From Motacilla alba alba (lineage: Eukaryota > Chordata > Aves > Passeriformes > Motacillidae), in contig NC_052031.1 in assembly GCF_015832195.1 (NCBI RefSeq), positions 14,447,850-14,511,849 of the forward strand: a stretch of DNA of 64,000 nucleotides. Reading direction: 5' to 3'. The translations under genes were made by a program, and so were the position numbers. The notes beneath the pieces were generated by a model. It ran no database searches and was not told the DNA's origin. It saw only the letters and a list, made by a program, of their open reading frames with translations. Shown in pieces: positions 44,100 to 56,000 of this stretch; the stretch's first letter is position 1; each line of letters begins with the position of its first letter.

Positions 44100-47000
44100 C
44101 TGGAAGAGCAGAGACATGCAATGATGCTCACATTTGTTGTGTAAGTTTAAGAACATGATAGCCTTGGAGAAATTAATTTCTCAGCATGTGCTTTTGTCCA
44201 TCAGCTAGGATGGGACAGGACATGGAGCTCTTAAAGGACTTGGTTTAAATGGAAACATTCAGAGGAACAGTGTGTCCACTGATGTGTGTAAAGCCTGGAC
44301 AATTTGGGTGTGATGGGCTTAGGTCTCCCTCACTTGTGTAACTGTTCTCTGCTGATTCTTGTGAAGCTGCACCAATGTAAACATATTGGTAATGAGTTAA
44401 ATCCACAGGATTCACTGCCTGTTTCTAATGTCCTTATCTTTCGGGCATTTGGAGTGACTTGGATGATCTTAATGCCTTTCCTCAAGGTATGTGCTCAAAA
44501 TATTTATTTGGATCTTGTCCTGAAGAGTTTTCTCCTGGGATAGAGTTTCTGCTTCAGTTTTGCTGATGTTACATGATATTTTCAGACATTGAGCCTGGCA
44601 GGATCCTAGGCCTAAGGGTTCCCAGTGGCAATGCCCAGATCTCCACTACAAGGAGAATTACGTTCCCTGTGTGCAGGGAGGAGATGTGCTCCTCCTTTTT
44701 GGTGACCCTCTGAGCCTGTGTGAGCAGCAGTGCCAGTACAGCCACAGCAGCTCCTTCTGCAGTGCCCATGACCCCTCTGCCTGACAGCCATGGTCCCACA
44801 GATCCAGGGCACGTCACCTTCAGTCTCCACAAGCTGGTAGTTGTAGCTGGTTTGCTCTGCCATTGCTCAGAGATAATGTCTGGAGGGGAACAAGCACGGG
44901 CTGATGGAAAACAGCTGCCCTTCAGCTCTGTCACACAAGGCCTCGCCTGGGTGATGTGGGGAGAGACAGAGCGTAGAGGAAGGACAGAATGTCCAAGTGC
45001 CCAAAGCAAATGCACAAATCAGGGCCTCCAGGTAAATCTGCAGCCAGGTTTTATGCAGATTTTGCACTTGTCCTGTTTTTAAACTGAAGAAAATCTCTGC
45101 AAGTCCCCGTGCAGACAGTTCTTAACCTTTGTTTATAGCAATCTGTTTAAGTCAGAAAAAGTACATAAGCCAAATCAATTCAACTGCTTTTAAAATTAGT
45201 AGCTTCAGGCAGGGATTTTCACCAGGTAAATTGTTTTAAACCTAATTTTGGGTGAACTTAGTGTGTTAGTGCCTGTGGGCAAGGGCTTTAGCCTTGAAAT
45301 CATGACTACACAGTGCTTGCCACTCACTGTGGAAGTGAGAACATCACCTGTTATTCTTTTTATCTTCTTTTCAGTCTCTTTAGCCAGTTTTTCTGCTTCT
45401 TCTTTCAACTGCTTCACTTTTTCTAGTGTTACTTTTGGAGGTCCTTGGGTTTTTAGCTTTTCTTGAAGAATGGTGTACTTTCTTTTCATATCAGTAAATT
45501 CCTGTAACAAAAGGTCATTACTTAGTTTAAGAGCATCTCATAATTAATCTGGTGTACAGAACGACGTTTTAATACTTTTTAAACATCCTTTTTGAACCAA
45601 AGTTTGGATTCCCCATTCTCTTAAATATTAAAAAATATATCCTTAATTTGTAGACATTGAAAAATGCTTTGCAAAATGTGATAGAAATCAATTAAAACAA
45701 ACTGCCAGTGAAGTAATCTAAAGGAGAGGGAGAGGCAAGGATATAAAGAAAATATTATTTAAGATATTTAAGTTTATGCTGGTTTTGCCTCTATTGATAG
45801 GGCTTTTCTGTAAATTTCAGTTTGTCGTAAGGCTTAATTCAAATTTAATGAATTATCTGTAACAGCATTGGGGTTTTTACATTTTCAATTGCAGTAATAT
45901 TTACTGGCTAATCTGTTCCCCGCTGATCTAGGTTGCTGTTGAGGCTGCAGTTTATATTTTGACTACAGTTCTTGTAACTTGGAAGTATGGTCATGTTCCA
46001 AGCTTACGGTGTGGGTACTTGGTTCTTGCCATTTTAGCAAATTTCTAGCTGCATGTTCAAAAAACCTGAACTACTGGAAAGCACCACACTAATCAAAAAC
46101 TCCAAATAACTCCCACACCAATTTTCTCTGAAGGAGAACAACACAGGATGAATTGTTAGGGTGCTTCCATCACTCATGTATTTTAATATCTGGATTTGTG
46201 ATTTGTTCTGTTGTGTTTATTGGTGCCCATGGTGACTACAAGTCTTATACACAGTGCAAGAAAAAATATCATGAAGTAGCCAGAGAAAAGTGTATGTTTT
46301 CTGTCATTCAAGCAAACAGAAGTGTATGCCAGAAACCTTAAAATAAAACACAAATTCTTCCTAACCATGGCATTTTACACTGCATGGCATAAGGAAAATG
46401 TTACGTTTTGATGACAGCATGGCAATGCTTCTGAAACAAAAATACTATTAAACATGGAGGAGGTTTTTATTCCCTTAACATGTGACAGAAGGGCTTACAT
46501 TATCCATTTTCTGGGCTCGCTTGTGAGCTGCTTCTGCCTCTGCTCTTGCCTTTAGAGCTTGATTCTTGTTCATCAGCATTTTTGCCTGCCATGTGGCACT
46601 TTCATGTTCCATCTCAGTCTGTTTGGCTGACAAGTCATTTAGTTTATCATTTGTCTTGTTCACCTGGTTCTCAGCCTAAAACAGAGCAATTGAAGGCTGT
46701 GATTTCTTATGCAACGTCCATCCAGCTTGTGGAGCGTGTAATGAGGGACTGTCAATGGATTAAGAGACGCGTAAGAGGTATGGAATTGGTGTCATATCTG
46801 TGCCACATTCTGGTTTTGTTTATTTAAATTTATCTTAAGGGAACTTCAGAATGAAGTATCTCTTTCTAATAAATCTAGCAAATAAATTAAAATATTTGCA
46901 GCAAGATACCTGAGAGATTTGTGTTCCGATGCCTCGTATCTCTTCATTTGACTTTATGATGGTGCTTTTGGAGTGCCCTTGGGACTTCACAACATTTTTT

Positions 47001-50000
47001 AGTTTATTATTAATTTCATCCACTGGCAGAAGAGCTTTAGCTGCTTTGCTAAAATGGAAAAAGGAAGCGTATGTAGTATTGTGGTGTGGTGAGCAAAACA
47101 AGAACATGTCTCAAATGCACCCATGCTGACATACAGGAATGTTTCCTCAAGTCCAACAACAACCATTAAAATTGTGGTAAATTGGTAAAGCAAAACCTCA
47201 GAAAAGGACTTTGTGGGGGAGCACCTGAGTTGCTGTACTCAAGGTGAGCTTGGATGCTGCTGGCTGCCTGGTGGTGCACAGCTAGTAGGGAAGATCACGG
47301 GTGAACAGGGTTTTTTCTCTTGTTGGGTCTTTCAAACCACCCAGTGAGCCAGATGTAATGCTCCACCAGGTCCAAGGTGGAGTTAAGAAGCTGCTTTGGC
47401 CTCTCTGACTCAGCAGGCAGGGGAGCCAAGAGCTGTCAGGAGCTGCTTCCTTTCAGCATGTTGGCTTCTGCAGCCCAAGTGGCAATGGCTCCTTCCTGCT
47501 GGAGAGGCCCTGTGGAAAAGGCTAGGTGAAATCTCCACCTGAACTCTCCTTCCAGTGTTACTGGGATACTGCTGGGTGTCCAGGGGAATGGAGCAGTCCC
47601 ACTGTGCACAGTGCCACCCCAGCTGCAGCTGGCACACCAGTATGAGAATACTCTACTTACTCAGCTTCTTGTGCCTCCACCAGCAGTGTCTGAGCATCCT
47701 CCCTTTTTGTGTTTCTCTTATTATTCAGTTTGTACTTCTCACAGTGGTTCATAATGCTTTGAAGTTTGCCAAGCATGCCTGTGAGCTCTTGTGGAGTCAG
47801 GGGAAGGTTTATTTGCAGAACATAGTTTGCCACCTTCTCAATGTCTTCTGGAGGAGCACTCTCATCTGCAACAGAAATGGAGCTGAGAGTATCCTGAAGC
47901 AGCTCCTTCTTCCCAGTAAATGGTCATTATGGCTGCCTACCCTTTGAGTTATGTGGGAGAATAAAGCTGACAGGCACAGCAAGGGGGTAAGAGAATTATC
48001 TCCAACATTTTGTAATTTAATATTATGCTTCTAGATACTGCTGTTAGTGTTGTCAGAACTGGCTGAAATAAGGATTTGAACCCACTTTGAACTGAGTTAT
48101 TAAAATTCTGATGTAGAACAGAGCCCATGGAGGGCTTTAAATCAGTGCCCAGCACAGCTAGATGTGTCAGAGCCCATTTCTCCCTTGGCCCACAGATCAA
48201 AGAGGTGCTGCTGAGGCTGGGGCGTGAATAGAGATTTCCAAGCTGGCCAGTGGGTGTAATCCCTTCCCTGGAGTTGCCACAATATTGAGAAAGTGGTTCC
48301 TTTGCTGGTTAATGAGAAAGACTAAGCTGCAGAGGGAACTTGGGTCAGACTTGCATAGAATGGGAGTTTACAATAGAAAAAAACATATTTTGAAAATTCC
48401 CATTACAAATGAGCTTGTCCTAGCTCTTTGCTAAGAGGCAGAGGCACACACAGAGTAGTCAATGTCTTGAGAAGTCACATCATCAGTTTTGTCTTCTGCT
48501 CACTTCCATTTATAGACAAGATCTTGTATGATAAAGCAGTTGAGACATGGTTGTGTTAATGATTGTGTTAATATCTAGAGTAAGTCAGCAAGAATTAAAC
48601 AGAAGACATTTAGTGTGCAAACAGTAGTGCATTCCTGAGAGCTATTTTCTGTAGAAATATATTCATCCAGATCAATGTCAAGTACAGCAGATTTAATGTA
48701 TTTTTAATGTTTCACTGTATGCTTCTCAGCTGTTCTGTTCTTAAACTTCAAGTAACAAAACAAAGATTTGAAAAAATTCTTTTAAAATTGTTAATAAATG
48801 CTGTATATCTACTAAGAAACATAAAAGAAGAGTGAAAGATGGAATTTTCAGTGGCTATCAATAAAAAAATCTGAGACTCTTAAGCAATCAAATGGACCTA
48901 AATCTTCTAAATCAATAAAATAATGTAAATTTTTCTGAACAAAAAAAAGTCCTCTGTCCTCTGCCCTTGCTCCCGTTTGGACGTAGAGGTACGAATGCCA
49001 AAAGACTGCAATCCATAGAAATTTATGAGATCAGCTACATTGAAGAGATTAAAGAAAATCCTGCCACATTCGAACCCTTTGATGTGCTGGTAAAAAAATT
49101 AGGATCTGTTTCCTACAGCATTTTTCTGCAATCCTGAGAGTGGAAAATTTTTAGGGTATATACGGTTGTTTGTTTGGTTTTTTTTTATGAGAGCTGTGAA
49201 GTTCTACCAGAATCCTTTGATTCCTCGAGTTACAGCTTTATGGAGGCGATGGAGTGGGATGTGTCCTAATTCCCACGCTCCCTACCGAGAGCCTCTATTT
49301 ACGGGCCTGGAAGAAGGGGGTGGAATAACAATTTGAGGATGCATTGGACATGCCTGGCCATTATATATTGTACAAAATTATCTTAGTAGTCCTTTACTCA
49401 GATAAACCAGGAACAGAGAGAGTTACTTCAGATTAAACTCAGTAATAAAAGATGATAATCAGAATGTAACAGATGAATTGAAAAATTGATACAAAGTACC
49501 ATCACCTGGGAGAAAGATGCATCAGAAAAAAGGGATTGAAAAAGTTTGCACAGCTCAGGTTGTAGATGGGAAATTTCATGCATACACAGCTAGATCATCT
49601 TCTGGCTGTCCATTATGCTGTATTATATTGGAATATATTTATGAAAAATGAGTCAAAAAGAACACCGCATATTTACCTAACAAGAAGTCTTTCACTTTTT
49701 GGATGAACTCCTTAGCGATCTCTCCATCAACTTCAATTTGATTCATAGTTGTCTCCAGTTGCCCATTAAATCGCGAGCCTTTCAGTTTGCTGTCTTCTGC
49801 CATTTTTCTAATGCTTTTAACCTGGAAATATTATTAGAAACAGCAGTGCCATTTTCTGGAGGTTATCTGTCATTGCTTTGCAAGTTGGGCTCTGACACAA
49901 AGGTAATTTTGATCCAAGCCTCAGCTGGAATCACTTGCTGTGGCTTTGAAAAGTAGTAGGAGACCTCTTTGGGGAACTCCAGAAGCTGCTACATCCTGGG

Positions 50001-53000
50001 CTTCATCTGGCCTCAGAAAAAGCCTAAATCAAGTCTTTTTTTTTTTTTTTTTTTTTTTTTTTCTTCTGGAACCACTGCTAAACCACAGCCCCCTCCTGTT
50101 TCTAAAAAAGAATATCAACAGTTATTGCAGTACTGTAGCTTGTCAGTGATCTGATTCAAGAAAATGTAAGTTCATTTGTCATTTCATATTGGACTTGCTG
50201 TTAAAAAAACAGTTAAAGAGGACACAAGGAAGATGGAGCTCAAGTCTTGTCTTTAAAACTCGTATTTTCCCACCAGATTAGTAGTCTTGATAATTTAAAT
50301 TAGACTAAAGAGAACTTTAGACTAATTATCAAATTCCAACAGTATTTTACTTTGGTAGGGGCTTTGCCTTCAAGAATGGCCCAGGTACATCAGTGGTCTG
50401 CAGAGGAGAGAGATTCGGTCTTTCCCCATGCAACGAGAGAAATGCTGATGTTTTTATTCCTGAAATGTCTCAAAATAGTTCACTCATATTATCACGGAGA
50501 TGCCTGAGGCTTGTGCGCGCCACAGGCGATGTCCCGGCAGCCTGGCAGGCGCTCCCGGGCTCGGCGATGCCTTTGGCCGCCGCCTCTCCGTGTCCCGGGG
50601 CCCCAGGGAGGTGCCCCAGTTTCCCAGCCGGCTGGCTGGGATGCAGGCTCGAGTACGTTTTAAAAAGAGAAAATGGATGCCCAGGCGTCCTGCAGGGACA
50701 GGACAAAGCCACAGCAGAATGTAATTTCTGCTGGAAAATGTGCTTTGCCTCTAACTGTAACAGGCATCATCTCTGACTGTTAGTAAGAGCAAACTCCTTA
50801 CTGCTGCTTTGGGATTTGTCTGGGTTTTTTTCCTTGGCATAGGTTGCATTGGCCACACTTTGCTTGAATTATTTTTCACTGCTACTGTGCAGTGTAGTCG
50901 ACTAATTGATGCTCTCCTAAACATTACTGGGGGCAGAAAAGCTTCATCTTGAAATTATTTAAGAAGTAATTTATTGGCAATCATAAGAGTAGTATGAAGT
51001 TGTATAAATAGAGCCTAATGCCATGCACAGCAGTAATCCCAGTGCAATAAGCATGTCAGGCTACTGACAAATGGTGCCATTTGAATCTTTCCCAGTAAAA
51101 ATCCAGACAATTCTAGCCTGAAACCATCTACTCCCATAGGCACAGGGCACCATGACCTTTGAAATCTTAGCAGCTGTCAGGAAGAAGATCTAGATAAAGC
51201 CAATCTCTTGGTGGGGCTGACTCCTGGTACTGAATCATGATAGGTCTATGATGCTGGGACAGAGTCCATCACTATGTCACTGCTCTTTGTCCAAAGAGCA
51301 GGTGAGTTTTCGTAGATTTGTGACCTCCCAAATCTCATCCTCCATCCATTTCACTGAACAAATGTAGGTTTGATATACAGCACCTGATTCTCAGGTTCCT
51401 GTAGCTGAGTAGCCAAGTTATTTAGCATCACAGCAGTCTCCTCAGCTTTCCTGAAGGCCTTGGAGGAGAGAGGAAGAGCTCCAGTGCAGTCTGGGCCACC
51501 ACACTGCCTTAGTCCATGACTGTCCTGGCACAAAGCTCCCCCACAGGCTGCTGTGGCACATGGCTGGTCTCCTGGAACACCACAGATCTGCAAGAGGGAA
51601 GATGCTTGTGTCAGTACTCCTCTGGGGGCCTGAGATACACTCGTGAGGGAAGGAAGATGTTTGATATCACATGGACATTGAGTATAGGATAGGATATTCC
51701 CTAAGACACAGCATCTGGTCTTTATAAAGATGGGTATCACTGCCCATTACAGGTCCCTCTCCCCTGATTTGAAGGATGCAATGGCAGCCCATGGCTCTGA
51801 GCATCCTTGCAGGAGCCATTTGTTAGGCTCCAAGTGTTGCACTGAGACCCCTGCTTTACTCTTCTTTAGCAAAAGGGCTGAAACCATTCCCTAATGGGTC
51901 AATGGCTTCTTCTAAAGGATCCAGGTAACTCTAACAGAACAAGGTGCCATGTCTAGTCCTCCATGTATTTTGACACAGATCTGGAACCTATAGGCTTAGG
52001 TGGATGATCTCTTCCAGGTTTGTTATGAATTGGTACTATCAGGTATTTACTGCTGCCCTGCAGAAGAACAGAAATCCCCTTCTTTCCCAGAGGTGACACA
52101 AAGGATAGGTGAGCACTCCCCATCCACTCCAGGACAAAGTCACTCTGGTTAGTTTAACTTACTCATGGAGGAGGTTTGCCTTAATCTTTCTGAAATTACT
52201 CTGATGACCTCTTGAGACTAGAGAGTGCTTAAACAGTTCCTTGTGCTGGGAACAATGGCTTCCAGAAGGCTGGAAATAACTACAGCTGAGAAGTGCAGTT
52301 GTTCTTGATGTGATTGGTTGTGGCAAGGAAGTGTCATTTTCCAGAATTAAAAATGCATGTAAGCATCCTCTTAAAATAAAACCTACTACAACATCAAAAA
52401 AAAAGAGGTTTTTGGTTTTTAGGGTTTTTTTAGCTTTCATTCAAAATCCACAGCACCTACCTTTTCATTCAAGTTTTGGATGTCAGGGCTTTTGATCATT
52501 CTGAGCTGTTGCAGCACACTGCTTGCGTTTAAGACCTGGTGGTCCAACACAGTGAGTGCGTTGTTCCTGGTGTACTCCGAGTGTCTTACAACAGGGCTTG
52601 TCCCCCTGGTCCTCTGTTCTGCCAGCAATGATACTTCAGAGTGTTTCCTAATGTTGCTGATGGCCTCTGTACCAACAGAAATAGGTTTTAGTACCAACTG
52701 CATTTGGTTGCATTCAGTTTGTGCATTTACTTGAATTCTGGACAATTGCTGAGTGACAGGTGATTCACTGGTGTTTGATTTGGGAAGCAGGGAAGGGCAG
52801 GAACTGACTTTTCCTCAGCCAAGCCTTTTAATCCTTTACTTACCCAGTTGCCAAATAGAAATAGTTATCGATGCTCATAAAACCTGCTAAACTAGATGAA
52901 AATATGGTGGATCCTATGTCACCCACAGGATGCCAAGGTGTTTGAGAAGGCAACAGAATAGACAGAAGTATGAAGGACATCCCATTATTGGCATGAACTG

Positions 53001-56000
53001 CTACTGATCTGCATTCATCAGTAGCTCATGCATTACTGCCATTGTTGATTGGATAAAAGCTCTTCACATTTATTATGTTTTAGGCAGGAAAACTGTTTCT
53101 GCCAGTTGTCATGAAATGATCAGCTGCCTGATTGTGGGTCAGGAAAGCAACCATCCTTTCTGTTTAGCATAGCACCCAAGAGCTAAGTGGTCTGCAAGAG
53201 TGAGACCAAAATTTATATTACAAATGGGAATATATGAGGGCTTTTTTTTGTCTGTGGAAAATCCAGTTTCAGGACTGATGAATTAAAAAAAAAACCACTT
53301 CCGTGATAAGCTAATAGGCCAGGCTAAAAATGCTTTTCAGCAAGAGTCTTGTCTGGTTAGTGAAAGCTTTTCCTTAAGTAGGCTCAAAAGGGTTGGAGAA
53401 TATTACATTTTTTGCAGATTAATAGCCTGAGAAAAGGATTTTGCAACACACATAATTTAAAGCTGTTACTGCTGCTGTCGAGGTTTCCCAGATCTCCAGA
53501 GAGCCCAGATTTATGCCCACATTTTGAGGCAGAAATATGTCCAGGGCCAGAATTGATGTGTCAGCAGTGAAAAAGCATTAGCAATCTCTGATTAACATCT
53601 CTCTTTGTGCTGGTAACTGTCTCAGTTACGACTTGAAGTCAAAGACAAGACACTCAAGTCCTGTGTGCTTTGATTCAAGCTCTAAAGCCCTTGGCTGTGC
53701 TTTGACTGAAGCTGAACAATGTTTAGTTATCATGTGGAACCAGGGCTATTTATTTATCTTGTAATTCTTGGAAACAATATACAGTTTAAAGTTAGTTCTT
53801 AATACAAAATACCTGGCAAGAGACTGCTGTAACTCCTCATCTGAGCCAGAGATTTTTTTCTGCGCAACAATTCCATTGCAGGAATGTTTCACAGTGGTTC
53901 AGCTCTCCATTAAGTGGCCTAAATGCATTTTCCACATTTGGTTTTTGATGGAGCTGTAGAGATTCCAAGTTCCTTTACATTAAACACAGTGTCTTAGCAC
54001 AGGCTTGATTTACAGCCTAGGAAGCTTCTCTCACTGCATTATTGCACCTCAGCTGCTGCAAAGCCAGGGGCCAATGCTGGAAAGCCATAATTTAATGAGA
54101 TCTCATAGACTGCAAACATTCTTTTAAGGGCACTTGCATCTTGGTTTTTCCAGTGGTTTTAATTTATCACTAGATATTGATGTTTCCAGGTCATCTAGCT
54201 GAATGTATGCCTGTGAGGAGGACTCCAGCTCCTGATCCTCTGCACAGAGACATAGGCAGGAGCTCATTCTCTGTGTGTGTCTAGGGCACGAGTGCCAGAT
54301 GTGCCCCAGATGGTGTATCTACCCCAGCAAAAAGGAGAGGAAAAAGCAGACAGAGGATATGCTGCTGGTATGAAAGGAAGATGGACTGAGGAGCCAGTCT
54401 CTCTCCTGGGTATCAGAAAAGCTGTTTTTCTTGAGGGAAATGTTATTTTTGCGCTATTATATGCTTGGTAGCTGAACCAATGAATATTTGTGGCCTTGAT
54501 AGGAAATTCATCTTAAATTCAAGGTCTTCCCCTCCCCACACTCCCATGTGCTTTTTATAGGGCTGTTTATCTGTCTCCAGAGGCCAAAAGATGAAGTGGG
54601 TTTGGAATGTGACCAGAGAGCACCAGCAATGCTTCAGCTCTGTGTCCACTGACCTCCCTGGGATTTATTGTTTCTTTGCCTTTCTGCCTTTCTGTCTGTG
54701 CAAGGCTCAGTTGAATTGAGAAGTGGAGCCTGGGAGAGCTGTACTGGCTGCTTGCAGAGGGACCTGAGCCGAGGAGCTGCCCCAGGGGGCTGCCAAGTAC
54801 TACAGGGCACAGGAGCCCTAAACCTTAAGTTAATCCCTCTTTTCCTCTCTCCCATTCCCTCCACTTTGCATTTTGTTGACTTTTCCTTATTTTTTCTTTT
54901 TCCTTTGTTTTTATCAAAACAAACAAAAAATCCAAACAAAAAATAATAATAAAAAACCCAAACCAAAACAAAATCCCAACTTGCCTGGGCCAAGTTTTCT
55001 TGCCTGAATGAAACACAGAGGAACTGTAAGTGGGAGTGCATTGCTTGTAGTTTGTAGTTTTTGTGGTGAGCACCCTCATCTTCTGGGGGTTCATATCTTG
55101 GCTGCCATCTCTTTGGAGAGGAGTCTGCTGACCATCTCCTGCCATTGTGGGTGGTGTAGCATCTGTTCATGTTCCCTGCCTGATACAGCCCCATTTTTCT
55201 CCAGAAATTAGTGCAGAACATCATCATGACAGCTATTAGCAGCTGATGGAGACTATACTTAGCTCAAGCACAGAGGATGTAATTCTTTCAAAAATGCCAG
55301 GGAGCTCAGTTCTGCTTTCACATTTTTTGATGATGGAGAGCTACTTCTGTCCCACATAAAGTTAAGTATTTTCCCATGGGAACACTGAGAAGCTGCACTA
55401 TGACACTATGCTTTAATTAAATAAACAGTTCCTGTACAAGATTTTTAAGTATGAGCAAGAGGAGTCAAACGTGGTGGGGGAATCCTTTGCTGTTCTATTG
55501 CATGTGAGTCTGGACTGTGAAATTTGGTTTCTTTTACATCCTGATGTAAGCGTTTGGATTTATGAGACTCCTGACTGATGTGACCCTGGCACATGCATCT
55601 GAAATTTGGGATGCTAGAAATCACAGCATTTTAAGACAAAAGAGATTTTGGAAAGTCAGTATAAAATGTTATTAGTGTCAACATTTTTGTGCTACCATAG
55701 GAAGCAAAGGGATCTTTTGAAATGTTGTATGGTTTAATGATGACAAAGCATTCCAAAATTTCAGGGAAAATGTCCACCCATTTTAATTCATTGCTGACTT
55801 ACCTTTGAAGTTCAAGTACTGAAAACTTTGATGCAGATGTATTTTTTGTTGTAGAAGTTCAAACACTAGGTCGGCTTCTTCTACTATATCTTCTATGCTC
55901 TTGTTAAGGTCAGGAAACTCAAAGGGTGAACTGTGAAGGGGACCCATCTGAGCAACTTTTTGTCTGAAGGGGATAAGACAGTTATGCAGAAGTCAGACCA

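Larger units (their letters stand above)
47866..51383. other. LAMB4 introns around the exon 28-equivalent
   Basis: The intron at 47866-49676 shows nothing certain. The intron at 49822-51383 contains the 27-base T run and a CpG-bearing GC-rich islet at about 50505-50660. Confidence 0.7.

Noticed and set aside
48952..49139. Plus-strand stretch open for about 60 codons (IEIYEISYIEEIKENPATFE)
   Set aside because: Looked coding-like by eye, but has no start codon, no recognised family and no clear splice sites; such a length is expected by chance in 64 kb.
54634..55227. 197-codon minus-strand open frame in a LAMB4 intron
   Set aside because: The end runs through the A-rich tract; no family resemblance and it does not fit LAMB4 phases.
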